Of a DNA stretch of 64,000 bases, positions 53,926 through 63,093 are shown piece by piece (position 1 is the first letter of the stretch; the number at the start of each line of letters is the position of its first letter). This DNA comes from Vibrio casei (GTDB lineage: Bacteria; Pseudomonadota; Gammaproteobacteria; Enterobacterales; Vibrionaceae). The stretch spans positions 992,001 to 1,056,000 of the forward strand of contig NZ_AP018681.1 in assembly GCF_002218025.2 (NCBI RefSeq). Reading direction: 5' to 3'. The notes beneath the pieces are model-generated. The model was not told where the DNA came from and did not search any database. It worked only from the letters and a program-made list of their open reading frames with translations. A program made the position numbers and the translations under genes.

Positions 53926-55344
53926 TTAAAGACTCGCAGGTATTAACCCAATCGTGAACTCAATTCTATTCGAGTTAGAATGATCAATACTTAACTTATA
54001 ACCATTTAATCGGCAAAGATTATCCACTATTGATAAACCAAGCCCATATCGATCATTTGACGTCCTCGATTGATCGGCTTGATACATTGGATCTAGTATG
54101 TGTTCTCGATCTTCTGTCGATAAAGCCACTGTGACTTCATTACCGACTATCAATTGCAAGCCATCCCCTTGCTCCTTAACCACAATTTGTACAATAGAAC
54201 CTTCAGGGCTATAAAATAACGCATTATCAAGCAGGTTAATCAACATTGTATGCATTGAAAAGTGATCAGCTAAAATCATATCATTCGCTAACTCAATATG
54301 AACCCTTGATTCTATCGAATCGAATTTAAAAGCTAGCTCATTAACAATATCTTGAATCAAATCGTTGATATCCATCTCTTCTTGCTCTATATGAATCAAG
54401 GAAGATGATGTTCTTTGTAATAACAATAAGTTATCAACAATTTTTTTCATACGATGTGCTATTTTCAGCATATCTTGCTTATAGGTTTCACTAATACGAG
54501 CATCATTCGGGTAACGGATATAGACCTCACTAAGGCTCATAATTTCCGCAATCGGTGTTTTTAATTCGTGGGCGATGTCTCCCGTTAAGCGCTTTTCATT
54601 TTGTAAGAAAACCTGATTAGATTTAATAAAGGCATTCAGTTCCTCACGAATAGGTTCGATCTCTTCGACTCTTTGTTTTGGTTCTGGAATCTCCATTGCT
54701 TGTTTTTGATCTAAATCTATTTTTTTAATCTCTTCATTCAAATATTCTAAAGGTTTCAACCCTTTACCTACAATACGAACCGCAATATAGCGCATCACAA
54801 ATATTGATACAAAAAAACTCACGACCAATAAAATATCCACTAATATCAACATATTTTCGAATGAATCATCCGATTGATACAGCGTAAGATAAGCAGGGTG
54901 CTCATGCTCACTTAACAATTGTTCCGACTCTGGCAAAAAATAGGAAATTGAAGCCCTTCCTTCTTCCCCATTTGGCAAACGGACATCTAATAATTGACTT
55001 GTATTTAATGGCAATGACAATTTTAGCAAGTCCACATCTGGATATTCATCTAAGGTTTTTGAGCGCTTAATCGTCTTATCTTTAAACCACAATTGATAAT
55101 AATGCCTATCACCATCATCTTGCTGAGACGTCATCATTGCATCATCAAACTCTAAAGTGTTCCCCGACACTTTTACTAACGACTTAAGATAGTTGGCTTT
55201 ATTTACTAAAGCGCGATCAAATTGTTGCTCAACCCAGCCATCAAGACTTAGATCAATAGAGAGATAAACAGGAAAAATAATCACACCAAATAAAATGGAA
55301 ATAGAATTGACTAAATTACGTTTGATCGAAGTGGTTCGTGCCAT
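53926..55344 (-). CDS. carS: Sensor histidine kinase, CarS/PmrB-like
   Basis: 472 residues. Two membrane helices (about 11-30 and 165-184) flank a periplasmic domain of about 130 residues. HAMP-like linker, then H-box with His259 in TGDIAHELKTPIAEI, N-box LINLLDNALFYSPEG, and G-box YGLGLSIVDNLCRLNGY. It phosphorylates the response regulator encoded 13 nt upstream. By neighbourhood with dgkA and eptA it is the lipid A-control sensor, comparable with V. cholerae CarS (inference). Confidence 0.85.
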   Translation of the reverse strand: MARTTSIKRNLVNSISILFGVIIFPVYLSIDLSLDGWVEQQFDRALVNKANYLKSLVKVSGNTLEFDDAMMTSQQDDGDRHYYQLWFKDKTIKRSKTLDEYPDVDLLKLSLPLNTSQLLDVRLPNGEEGRASISYFLPESEQLLSEHEHPAYLTLYQSDDSFENMLILVDILLVVSFFVSIFVMRYIAVRIVGKGLKPLEYLNEEIKKIDLDQKQAMEIPEPKQRVEEIEPIREELNAFIKSNQVFLQNEKRLTGDIAHELKTPIAEIMSLSEVYIRYPNDARISETYKQDMLKIAHRMKKIVDNLLLLQRTSSSLIHIEQEEMDINDLIQDIVNELAFKFDSIESRVHIELANDMILADHFSMHTMLINLLDNALFYSPEGSIVQIVVKEQGDGLQLIVGNEVTVALSTEDREHILDPMYQADQSRTSNDRYGLGLSIVDNLCRLNGYKLSIDHSNSNRIEFTIGLIPASL

Positions 55345-55356
55345 AATACCTTTCCC

Positions 55357-56034
55357 TTAGCGTGATTCATCCACAAAATAGCCAAAGCCTCGCTTATTTT
55401 TAACTGGCAATGTCCCACCTTTCTCTCTTGATTTCTTTCGCACCGAGGACAAATGCGATTCTATGGTATTTTTAGATAAGTAATCGAAAGACCCCACCAC
55501 CGCTTCACTGATCATTTCAACGTTCACCACTCGACCTTTTGCAGCAAATAAACATTCAATAATTTTAAACTCATTTCGAGTCAATTCGATGTCTTGGTCA
55601 AGGTAGGTAAAACGCTTGGTTTCCAAATCCAAACAAAACCCAGAGGCTTGATGTCTATTGTCTATTTTTGTTATTTGCCCACGACGTAAAATAGCAAGAA
55701 TTCGTGCATGCAACTCTTCAAACGAAAATGGCTTTGTTAAATAATCATCCGCGCCTTGCATTAATCCATCGATCTTATCTTGCTGCAGCGTTTTGGCAGA
55801 CAGAATCAATACTTTGGCTTCTAATCCTTGATGACGAATCGTCCGAAGAATACTCATTCCATCAACATTTGGCAGCATTAAATCTAAAATGATCAAGTCA
55901 TACTGATTCGACAATGCCATGCTTAATCCCATCGAACCATCACCAGTTTCATCCAGAGTAAATCCTAAATTATTCAAGCCCACCACAATACCTCGACGTA
56001 GCGGTTCGGAGTCCTCAATGATCAATAATTTCAT
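55357..56034 (-). CDS. carR: OmpR-family response regulator, CarR/PmrA-like
   Basis: 225 residues. Receiver domain with the acidic pocket IIEDSE, phospho-acceptor Asp51 in IILDLMLPNVDGM, and Lys in DYLTKPFSF; then a winged-helix DNA-binding domain (ELTRNEFKIIECLF...GFGYFVDE). AGGG lies 5 nt before the ATG. A terminator separates it from dgkA, so it likely has its own promoter. Targets proposed below: 11-bp-phased repeats before eptA and the GT9 gene. Confidence 0.87.
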   Translation of the reverse strand: MKLLIIEDSEPLRRGIVVGLNNLGFTLDETGDGSMGLSMALSNQYDLIILDLMLPNVDGMSILRTIRHQGLEAKVLILSAKTLQQDKIDGLMQGADDYLTKPFSFEELHARILAILRRGQITKIDNRHQASGFCLDLETKRFTYLDQDIELTRNEFKIIECLFAAKGRVVNVEMISEAVVGSFDYLSKNTIESHLSSVRKKSREKGGTLPVKNKRGFGYFVDESR

Positions 56035-56113
56035 GTCAACCCTATTCCAATTGATTAAACCGTATGTTTCATAAGCCTTATAAACATTTTTATAACCCTA
56101 AAACGTTAATATA

Positions 56114-56142
56114 AAAAAGGCTTACCTTTCAGCAAGCCTTTA
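56114..56142 (-). terminator. Rho-independent terminator after dgkA
   Basis: AAAGGCTT (56117-56124) and AAGCCTTT (56135-56142), followed on the minus strand by three more T (six in all). Confidence 0.85.
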
Positions 56143-56180
56143 TACCCAAGTAACGTCAAGATGTGTATCACTAGGTATGA

Positions 56181-56561
56181 TTAAGCCCAAAGCTGAAATA
56201 ACATCACACCCCATACCATTGCAGACATCAATAAGCTTAATGTTACAGTGGCCGAGCCTATATTTTTCGCAAGCCCAGATAGATCATGATATTCCAACCC
56301 AATGCGATCCACGACAGCTTCGATAGCGGTATTTACCATTTCAGCAAATAAAACAAACATCATTGATAAAATTAAGCTTAATGACTGAGCCGCAGAGATA
56401 TCTAGATAGCAAGCCAGTACCGTTAATGGTATAAACAACATCAATTCTTGTTGAAAAGCCGCTTCATGTTTAATCATCCACTTAAAGCCATTATAACTGT
56501 GCTTCAAAGTAAAAATGATTCGCATAAACCCAGTGCGTTTTACGATCGTTTTATCATTCAT
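56181..56561 (-). CDS. dgkA: Diacylglycerol kinase DgkA
   Basis: 126 residues, trimeric three-helix membrane enzyme. The family motif FVLFAEMVNTAIEAVVDRIG is complete, and the N-terminal HSYNGFKWMIKHEAAFQQEL is typical. It phosphorylates diacylglycerol to phosphatidate. Located directly after eptA: phosphoethanolamine transfer from phosphatidylethanolamine leaves diacylglycerol, which DgkA recycles, so the pairing makes sense. The ribosome site is weak. Confidence 0.95.
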   Translation of the reverse strand: MNDKTIVKRTGFMRIIFTLKHSYNGFKWMIKHEAAFQQELMLFIPLTVLACYLDISAAQSLSLILSMMFVLFAEMVNTAIEAVVDRIGLEYHDLSGLAKNIGSATVTLSLLMSAMVWGVMLFQLWA

Positions 56562-56593
56562 ATTTGGTCATAACTCAAAATTTAGTGAACAAA

Positions 56594-58246
56594 TTAGGAC
56601 ATCTTTTTACACGTGGTAAAAACATCCATCTGCATTTGTTTTTCCTTTGTATTCACACCATAAAAGCCAATCAAACTATGAAAAAAGTTATCATGAGAAT
56701 ACTTTGATTGCTGAGATTCTTTCTTTAAACAATCAAGATCAATATTTTTTTGATCTGCATATTGCTTTGGTACCCACATTAACCAAGGCACAGTAGATTG
56801 TTCTTTTGGTGCAATACTGTATGGCGTGCCGTGAAGGTATAAACCACTCTCACCTAACGACTCTCCATGGTCTGACATATACATCATTGCCACGTTATAT
56901 TGCGAAGAATATTTTTTAAGCGTGGCGACCACTTGCGATAAAAAGTAATCAGTATATACCAGTGTGTTGTCGTAAACATTTGTTATTTCTTGATCGGTAC
57001 ATTGTTCAATATCTTTACGATTACACCAAGGAGCAAATTTTGCTTTTTCTACTGGAAATCGTTGAAAGTACGTCGGGCCATGGCTACCTATAGTATGCAA
57101 AACGATCAGTTTATTTTTATCATCGGCTTGAATGAATGTATTAGCGTGTTTTAACATCACTTCATCAAAACATGTTTCACCGTTACATAAATCATCGTTT
57201 TCCGTTGGATCAATATTGATTAACGGGGTCTTTTTCGCTACCCCTTTGTCGCCACCATCGTTATCTATCCATAAGGTTTCCGTACCCGATTTTGCAATAA
57301 TATCGAGAGCATTATCTTGAGCATTCGCTCTCGCTTTGCTGTAATCGATTCTCTCCATATTAGAAAACATACAAGGCACAGAAAGCGCGGTATACGTTCC
57401 ACATGAGGACACATTTTTAAAGGAAATAAGCCCCAAGTTTTTCGTATATGGTTGTGTGTCTTTCGAGTAACCGTTGTCTTTAAAGTTCATCGAACGGGCG
57501 GTTTCACCAAGAACAAAAATCACTAATGTCGGTTTTTCATTCTCGGTTACCACCAATGTCGCATCATTCCCAAGACTGACATAAGGCAACGGCTTCGTTA
57601 AATAATTTAATTTAATATATTTATAAGTGTCATAAGCATGAGCTGGAATGATCATCTTATTTAAATATTTATTATTACGGCCAACAGAGGCGTAGTCTTT
57701 ATAAGTCGTAACAGCAATGATTGCGATACCTACCAATGCCAATAACACTAAAATGATGCGTGATAATAACTCCCTCAGCCATGATCTTCGATATTCGACT
57801 CTAACCCAAAAAATCAATAATGTTGGGAAGATACCAAATACAAGCATGTACAGTACCGAGCGTAAATTCAGATAAAAAGAGATTTCCGAAGCATTGGTAC
57901 CAAACACATTCTCAATCATCGAAACATCAAAAAGAATGTGATAATTCACCGCGCCATACAACGCCACGGCGGATGTTAACGTTAAAATTGCCATGAAAGG
58001 TTTCATGATGACTGGCACGGCAAATAACGAAAAAACAATGACAAAAGCAAAAAATAGTACCCAAGGCGCGGTATAAGGAAACCACACATCGGGTACATCT
58101 TTACTTAATGAAAATATTTCGCGAAGAACAGGGTAGTTCAATACAAATCCGTAATAAAACGCGAGTAATACAATGAATGTCGTTACTTTTATTGCTGGTC
58201 TTTCAGGGGCGGAACTGCTCCAAAGACGAAAAATCATAGCTTTCAT
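56594..58246 (-). CDS. eptA: Lipid A phosphoethanolamine transferase EptA
   Basis: 550 residues. Five N-terminal membrane helices, then a periplasmic alkaline-phosphatase-like domain. Zinc/catalytic residues: Glu in FVLGETARSMNF, nucleophile Thr in SCGTYTALSVPCMFS (about residue 284), MSDHGESLGE and LHGTPYS. It adds phosphoethanolamine to lipid A phosphates, lowering the negative charge and raising resistance to cationic peptides. ATG 58246 is preceded by AGGTG at 6 nt. Operon with dgkA; direct repeats at 58290-58316 upstream. Confidence 0.93.
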   Translation of the reverse strand: MKAMIFRLWSSSAPERPAIKVTTFIVLLAFYYGFVLNYPVLREIFSLSKDVPDVWFPYTAPWVLFFAFVIVFSLFAVPVIMKPFMAILTLTSAVALYGAVNYHILFDVSMIENVFGTNASEISFYLNLRSVLYMLVFGIFPTLLIFWVRVEYRRSWLRELLSRIILVLLALVGIAIIAVTTYKDYASVGRNNKYLNKMIIPAHAYDTYKYIKLNYLTKPLPYVSLGNDATLVVTENEKPTLVIFVLGETARSMNFKDNGYSKDTQPYTKNLGLISFKNVSSCGTYTALSVPCMFSNMERIDYSKARANAQDNALDIIAKSGTETLWIDNDGGDKGVAKKTPLINIDPTENDDLCNGETCFDEVMLKHANTFIQADDKNKLIVLHTIGSHGPTYFQRFPVEKAKFAPWCNRKDIEQCTDQEITNVYDNTLVYTDYFLSQVVATLKKYSSQYNVAMMYMSDHGESLGESGLYLHGTPYSIAPKEQSTVPWLMWVPKQYADQKNIDLDCLKKESQQSKYSHDNFFHSLIGFYGVNTKEKQMQMDVFTTCKKMS

Positions 58247-58289
58247 ATTTGCACCTATCAACAGAATGCACGCAGCTTAAGGATCGAAA

Positions 58290-58316
58290 CTGAATATTGA
58301 CTGAAGATGGACTGAA
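58290..58316 (-). promoter_or_regulatory. Three 11-bp-phased CTGAA repeats upstream of eptA
   Basis: CTGAA at 58290-58294, 58301-58305 and 58312-58316, each 11 bp apart. Read on the gene's strand this is TTCAG-N6-TTCAG-N6-TTCAG. Repeats at one-turn spacing are typical OmpR/PmrA-type binding sites (PmrA prefers CTTAA repeats). Placed 44-70 nt before the eptA ATG. Binding by the adjacent response regulator is inferred. Confidence 0.65.
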
Positions 58317-58361
58317 ATTTAGAGCAATCTAAATGTTAAAATTCATCAAATTTACTGTTGA

Positions 58362-59423
58362 TTAACTAGCTACGCAGTTAAGCATTACGCTGAAATAGTG
58401 ACGACTATCAAATTCATCAATACTTTTCAGGTTGATAGAGAAACGGCCTAAAACGCCATACACCTTCGGGTCGGTTTTGTTAAAAATGCCAATACAATTC
58501 ACTCCCGCGGCATCGGCCAAATGCAAAGGCCCCGTATCACACGACAAAAATGCATCCGTATGTTTCAGAAAACTCGCCAAATGACGCATATTCTTACTTT
58601 CAAAGGTTTTCATCCCGCCGATTAACGGTTTTGTGATATCAGGGCTTAATATTTCAATCCATTCAATAGGTCGCTCTGCTTTCTCTTCAAATTTGGCTAG
58701 ATTGGCCTTCCAGTCACTCTCACTCAATAATTTGTTCCCTCTCGCACCACGGAAAAAAGCCACACACAATCGATTGCCGTTATACACACGCTCTTTCGCT
58801 AAACGCCCAGCGATTAACTCATCGTCACTTAACACCATTTGGTGGCACATTGGCCAATCGGTTTTACCGGTGAGTTTTTCAATCAAATACAATTTATTAA
58901 ACGCCGTATGCGTATGAGAATCTGGCTGATAAAATGTATGCGTGAAAGTCTCATCACGACGTTGATGAAAAGGCGATACTTTATTTTTTGCTGTTAGCAT
59001 TGAAGCAATCAAAGTGTCTTCAACCGAAGGTGTTGGCACCAATAGCAGATCAAAGCAGGTCTTTCTTAATCTCTGAATATGAGACACTGTTTTCATTCCT
59101 TTAGAAAAGGAAAACTCTGAAAAACAAAATTTATCCACTCCCAAACCTTCAAATAAGGACTGTTGCCAAGGACGTGAGAGCAATAACGTGATTTTTGCAT
59201 GAGGGTAAGCGGTGCGAACTTGTTTTACGAAAGGGATCAAAAAGAACATATTGCCAATTCGCTTATTATTACGCACGATGACAATATTTTTCACTTCACC
59301 TACAGACAGTAACGATGCTTGATTTTGCTTGTTATTATTCATTATCCGATACAGAAAAGGCTCTAAATTTGCCATTTTACGTCTACGGTATCGGTCAAAA
59401 TCACGAAGTATGTTCCTTATCAT
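58362..59423 (-). CDS. Glycosyltransferase family 9 (heptosyltransferase-like)
   Basis: 353 residues, GT-B fold. The N-terminal half has VKNIVIVRNNKRIGNMFFLIPFVKQVRTAYPHAKITLLL, the GT9 pattern. The C-terminal half has HTDAFLSCDTGPLHLADAAGVNCIGIFNKTDPKVYG, the sugar-nucleotide site region. GT9 enzymes add heptose or related sugars to LPS core. It is upstream of eptA on the same strand (about 115 nt gap) and shares the CTGAA-repeat motif, suggesting joint control in envelope remodelling. Start at 59423 chosen for GAGG at 8 nt. Confidence 0.85.
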   Translation of the reverse strand: MIRNILRDFDRYRRRKMANLEPFLYRIMNNNKQNQASLLSVGEVKNIVIVRNNKRIGNMFFLIPFVKQVRTAYPHAKITLLLSRPWQQSLFEGLGVDKFCFSEFSFSKGMKTVSHIQRLRKTCFDLLLVPTPSVEDTLIASMLTAKNKVSPFHQRRDETFTHTFYQPDSHTHTAFNKLYLIEKLTGKTDWPMCHQMVLSDDELIAGRLAKERVYNGNRLCVAFFRGARGNKLLSESDWKANLAKFEEKAERPIEWIEILSPDITKPLIGGMKTFESKNMRHLASFLKHTDAFLSCDTGPLHLADAAGVNCIGIFNKTDPKVYGVLGRFSINLKSIDEFDSRHYFSVMLNCVAS

Positions 59424-59512
59424 TCTCATTGCCTCAAAAGTTAGAACCAGCATAATCGTTAGGTAACAGTAAAAGCTGTTACCAGAATCTGTTCATACTG
59501 TATTTTTCTAAA

Positions 59513-59539
59513 CTTAAGAACTGCTGAAGGTGGACTGAA
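59513..59539 (-). promoter_or_regulatory. Three 11-bp-phased repeats upstream of the GT9 gene
   Basis: CTTAA (59513-59517), CTGAA (59524-59528) and CTGAA (59535-59539), each 11 bp apart, with the spacer GGTGGA almost identical to GATGGA in the eptA site. Placed about 90 nt before the GT9 ATG, in the divergent region shared with fpr. Confidence 0.65.
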
Positions 59540-59670
59540 TCTTATCGCAAGCTTTGTCTAAAGCGGTAGATAGATAAATAGATGCGTGACTGAAGATTTG
59601 CCAATCTATACTCAGAGTGTACCCTAGGCTAAGTAAATGATTATCTTGATAACCATATAAGGAGAGTCGA

Positions 59671-60459
59671 ATGAAAGAGATCCCTTTAGGATTTGTCTCA
59701 GGTACGGTAGTAAATCGAACCGACTGGGCTGCACATTTATTTTCACTTGAGGTTCATGCGCCAGCAAGCGCTTTTCCCTCCCCTCCTTTTATCGCCGGCC
59801 AATTCAGCAAACTTGCTGTGCAGGATGAAGAAGGTGAATGGGTGAGACGCGCTTATTCCATGGTCAACAAACCTTGCATTGAAAGCGATAAGGCCATCTT
59901 TGAATTCTTAGTCATTGAAATCCCGGATGGTAAATTAACACCTTTACTTGGACAACTCAGCCAAGGTGATGATGTTTTGGTTGGTACATTACCCTCAGGA
60001 TTCATGACATTAGAAGAAGTACCAGAAACTGCTAAAGATTTATGGATGCTTTCCACTGGCACTGGTATTGGCCCTTTCATCTCCATATTAGAAGAGATAG
60101 AGCAATGCAAACGATTTGAACACCTGATTTTAGTGCACGCCGTTCGGACCAAAGAAGAATTGGTCTATAAAGATAAGATAATGAGCCTATTGAAACAGTA
60201 TCAAGGTAAATTACGTTATGTACCGATTGTTTCGCGCGAACCGGTTTCTGGCGCGCTATCCGGTCGCATACCTCAACAACTGCAGACGGGTGGGCTTGCC
60301 ACAGCGGCACATGTCCCTTTAACCGAACAAGGCAGCTTCTTTTATTTATGTGGTAACCCAAACATGGTGCATGATACTCGCGATGCATTGCAAATCATGG
60401 GTTATAAAAAACACCTAAGACGTGAAGCTGGCCATTTCAGTTTTGAAAATTACTGGTAA
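59671..60459 (+). CDS. fpr: Ferredoxin/flavodoxin-NADP+ reductase
   Basis: 262 residues, FAD enzyme that moves electrons between NADPH and ferredoxin or flavodoxin, mainly for oxidative-stress and radical-enzyme repair. FAD site RRAYSMVNKP (RxYS), NADP site LSTGTGIGPFISIL (GTGxGP), and FFYLCGNPNMV. The C-terminal HFSFENYW (aromatic end) is a hallmark of bacterial Fpr. AAGGAGAG precedes the ATG. Divergent from GT9. Confidence 0.95.
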   Translation: MKEIPLGFVSGTVVNRTDWAAHLFSLEVHAPASAFPSPPFIAGQFSKLAVQDEEGEWVRRAYSMVNKPCIESDKAIFEFLVIEIPDGKLTPLLGQLSQGDDVLVGTLPSGFMTLEEVPETAKDLWMLSTGTGIGPFISILEEIEQCKRFEHLILVHAVRTKEELVYKDKIMSLLKQYQGKLRYVPIVSREPVSGALSGRIPQQLQTGGLATAAHVPLTEQGSFFYLCGNPNMVHDTRDALQIMGYKKHLRREAGHFSFENYW

Positions 60460-60483
60460 TCGTTCGCTCTGAACTCAAAAAAT

Positions 60484-60504
60484 GCGCCTATCTGCTATAG
60501 GCGC
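60484..60504 (+). terminator. Hairpin terminator after fpr
   Basis: GCGCCTAT (60484-60491) and ATAGGCGC (60497-60504), a perfect 8-bp stem with a 5-nt loop. The tail TTATGT is only weakly T-rich. Confidence 0.7.
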
Positions 60505-60869
60505 TTATGTACTATGGAATGGCGCATGTCTGGCTATCAACTAGATTAAAAGTATTCATTTACATTGAAATACGTCATCGACTCATTATCACCAACCCCA
60601 CCGAGTAATAACCTGCATCTAATTGCAATAACCAACCAGGTATAAAAAGACAAAAAAACAAGAATACAAGTCAATTTAAAATGTTACAAAATGAAATAAA
60701 TGTAACAATTAAAATACCATTACCCATTATATCAAGCACTCTTTCAATACCAATTGAAAAACAAAAACCTTGAATACCCAGAGTGGGAATATCAAATAAC
60801 AACTTCATAATAAAACAATTAAATTCAATCATTATATTTGAAATATATGATTTCACATTTAAGAACCCC
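60505..60869. other. AT-rich intergenic gap upstream of pstS
   Basis: About 365 nt without a supported gene. A 7-bp inverted repeat (TGTTACA at 60682-60688, TGTAACA at 60701-60707) is the only structure noted. A 74-codon open frame on the minus strand lacks a ribosome site and family features. Confidence 0.5.
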
Positions 60870-60887
60870 CTGTCACAAAACTGAAAT
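60870..60887 (+). promoter_or_regulatory. Pho box upstream of pstS
   Basis: CTGTCACAAAACTGAAAT resembles CTGTCATAWAWCTGTCAY: the first half-site is exact for CTGTCA and the second keeps CTG and A in the required positions. It lies 60 bp upstream of the pstS ATG. PhoB activation under phosphate starvation is expected. Confidence 0.75.
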
Positions 60888-60946
60888 CTAAACACGCTAA
60901 CGTAAGCAATGAAAACACATTTCCTTACAAATTTCAGGATGGAAAA

Positions 60947-61990
60947 ATGAAGAAATACGCTTTCCTTTTAGCTTCGTTAGCAATGGCATCGGCTTCAACT
61001 ATGGCAGCAACCACCATTAATGGTGCTGGTGCAACTTTCCCTTATCCGGTTTATGCAGACTGGGCGAAAGTGTACAACCAAGAAACGGGTGTAGAGCTTA
61101 ACTACCAAGCGATTGGCTCAGGTGGTGGTATTAAACAAATCGAAGCTAAAACCGTTGACTTCGGTGCATCGGATGCGCCTTTAAGTAAAGAAGAATTAGA
61201 CAAAAATGGCCTCGTTCAATTCCCTGCTGTAATGGGATCAATTGTTCCGGTTATTAATGTTAAAGGCGTTAAAGCAGGTGAGCTGAAACTTTCAGGCGAA
61301 GCACTAGCCGATATCTACCTTGGTAAAGTGAAATATTGGGATGATGCCGAAATTAAATCACTTAATAGTGGCCTAACACTGCCTCACCAAATTGTGATAA
61401 CAGTCCACCGCTCAGATGGTTCTGGTACGACTTACAACTACACAGATTACCTACAACGCGCAAGCAAAACGTGGGCAGGTCAAGTGGGTATGGGTAAAGA
61501 AATTGCATGGCCAAAATCGGCGACAGGTCTTGGAGGTAAAGGGAATGCAGGTGTTGCAAACCTAGTAAAACGTACACCAGGCGCGATTGGTTATGTTGAA
61601 TACGCTTACGCTGAGCAAAACAGTCTTGTTTACACTCAAATGAAAAACAAAGATGGCAACTTTGTGAAACCAGAACTGGCCTCATTCCAAGCAGCAGCAG
61701 CCAATGCAGATTGGAAAAATGCACCAGGATTCAAACTAATGTTGAATGACCAGCCGGGCGCGAAATCATGGCCAATGACAGCGGCAACCTTCATCTTAAT
61801 GCATAAAGAGCAAGCTAACCCAGAAACAGCGCAAGAAGTATTGAAGTTCTTCAAGTGGGGTTACAAACACGGCGATATCGCCACGAAGTTAGGTTATGTA
61901 CCAATGCCTGCAAACGTAGTTGATATGGTTGAAACCATGTGGTCAAAAGACATTAAGTCGACAGATGGTAAAGCGGTTTATACCAAATAA
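60947..61990 (+). CDS. pstS: Phosphate ABC transporter substrate-binding protein PstS
   Basis: 347 residues. A signal peptide (FLLASLAMASASTMAAT) is followed by INGAGATFPYPVYADWAKVYNQETGVELNYQAIGSGGGIKQIEAKTVDFGASDAPLS, the phosphate-binding signature, and HRSDGSGTTYNYTDYL. Resembles E. coli PstS closely in length and order. AGGA lies 7 nt before the ATG. First gene of the pst operon behind a Pho box. Confidence 0.96.
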   Translation: MKKYAFLLASLAMASASTMAATTINGAGATFPYPVYADWAKVYNQETGVELNYQAIGSGGGIKQIEAKTVDFGASDAPLSKEELDKNGLVQFPAVMGSIVPVINVKGVKAGELKLSGEALADIYLGKVKYWDDAEIKSLNSGLTLPHQIVITVHRSDGSGTTYNYTDYLQRASKTWAGQVGMGKEIAWPKSATGLGGKGNAGVANLVKRTPGAIGYVEYAYAEQNSLVYTQMKNKDGNFVKPELASFQAAAANADWKNAPGFKLMLNDQPGAKSWPMTAATFILMHKEQANPETAQEVLKFFKWGYKHGDIATKLGYVPMPANVVDMVETMWSKDIKSTDGKAVYTK

Positions 61991-62005
61991 GACAAAATCA
62001 TGACT

Positions 62006-62033
62006 AAGGGTGATGCATAACGGCGTCGCCCTT
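62006..62033 (+). terminator. Stem-loop between pstS and pstC (attenuator-like)
   Basis: AAGGGTGATGC (62006-62016 region) can pair with GCGTCGCCCTT (62023-62033), including G-T pairs. There is no T-run after it. Such structures often stabilise the pstS part of the mRNA so the binding protein is made in excess. Confidence 0.5.
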
Positions 62034-62106
62034 TCGTCATTAAATATACCTGTCTACTTTGGATATAAAGATTTGGGTATAAAGAAATTGATAACAGGAT
62101 AGAACA

Positions 62107-63093
62107 TTGAACGTGCCGAATATCGAGATGTCACAACCGCCAAGAAATACAAAGCCTAAGCATATGTCTCCAAAATTCTTTACGCATAATCGTGTAGAAC
62201 GTTTATTCCGTCGGGCCAGCTTTACCAGTGCAATTTGCATCATGCTATTGATGACCGCGTTATTTGCTTCTTTAGTTGGAGGCGCGTGGCCTGCTATTTC
62301 TCAATTTGGTTTTGGCTTTATCACTAGTACAGATTGGGATCCGGTTAAATCCTTGTTTGGTGCAGCCAATGCACTGTACGGTACGATTGTCTCCGCGGTC
62401 ATTGCGGTATTACTGGCAACCCCAATTGGCATTGCGATTGCCATTTCATTATCAGAACTTATTCCTAAATGGGTCGCAAAACCTATCAGTATTGCCATCG
62501 AACTACTCGCCGCAGTACCAAGTATTATTTATGGTATGTGGGGTTTATTTGTTTTTGCTCCTTGGTTCTCTGAAAACGTACAACTGTGGTTGCTGGATCA
62601 TTTAAGTGAAATCCCTGTGATCGGTAATTTATTCAGCGGTCCGCCTATTGGTCTTGGCTTACTTACTTCAGGCATCATCTTAGCCATTATGATCTTACCT
62701 ATTCTCACTTCATTGATTAAAGATGCACTCGCCACCGTACCGAATGTATTGCGCGAGTCTTCTTATGGCATCGGCGCACATTCTTATGAAGTAATTTTAA
62801 AAGTCTTATTACCTTCTATTAAAAGCTCTATTTTAGGCGCATTTATTTTAGCTCTTGGCCGTGCATTAGGGGAAACCATGGCGATTACTTTCGTGATTGG
62901 TGGCTCGCAAGACATCAATGCCTCTTTGTTTATGCCAGCCACATCGATTTCTGCCACCATCGCAGAACAATTTAATGAAGCAACCAACCCGCTGCACCTT
63001 GCCTCTTTGCTAGAACTTGGTCTCGTTTTGTTTGTTATCACTTTCATCGTCATGGGTTATGCCCGTATTCAACTTAGAAAAGGGAACCAATAA
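62107..63093 (+). CDS. pstC: Phosphate ABC transporter permease PstC
   Basis: 328 residues with six helices plus an N-terminal one (FTSAICIMLLMTALFASLVGGAWP). LSELIPKWVAKPISIAIELLAAVPSIIYGMWGLFVF is the PstC signature, and the coupling loop is VPNVLRESSYGIGAHSYEVILKVLLPS. The start at TTG 62107 has AGGA 7 nt ahead; an ATG at 62128 (seven codons later) is possible. Membrane partner of PstA. Confidence 0.95.
   Translation: MNVPNIEMSQPPRNTKPKHMSPKFFTHNRVERLFRRASFTSAICIMLLMTALFASLVGGAWPAISQFGFGFITSTDWDPVKSLFGAANALYGTIVSAVIAVLLATPIGIAIAISLSELIPKWVAKPISIAIELLAAVPSIIYGMWGLFVFAPWFSENVQLWLLDHLSEIPVIGNLFSGPPIGLGLLTSGIILAIMILPILTSLIKDALATVPNVLRESSYGIGAHSYEVILKVLLPSIKSSILGAFILALGRALGETMAITFVIGGSQDINASLFMPATSISATIAEQFNEATNPLHLASLLELGLVLFVITFIVMGYARIQLRKGNQ

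Noticed and set aside
59853..60388. Long open frames antisense to fpr
   Set aside because: Shadows of the fpr codons; no ribosome site or family motif, while fpr itself has full motifs.
60671..60895. 74-codon open frame on the minus strand before pstS
   Set aside because: No ribosome site, low-complexity hydrophobic composition, and it overlaps the Pho box.
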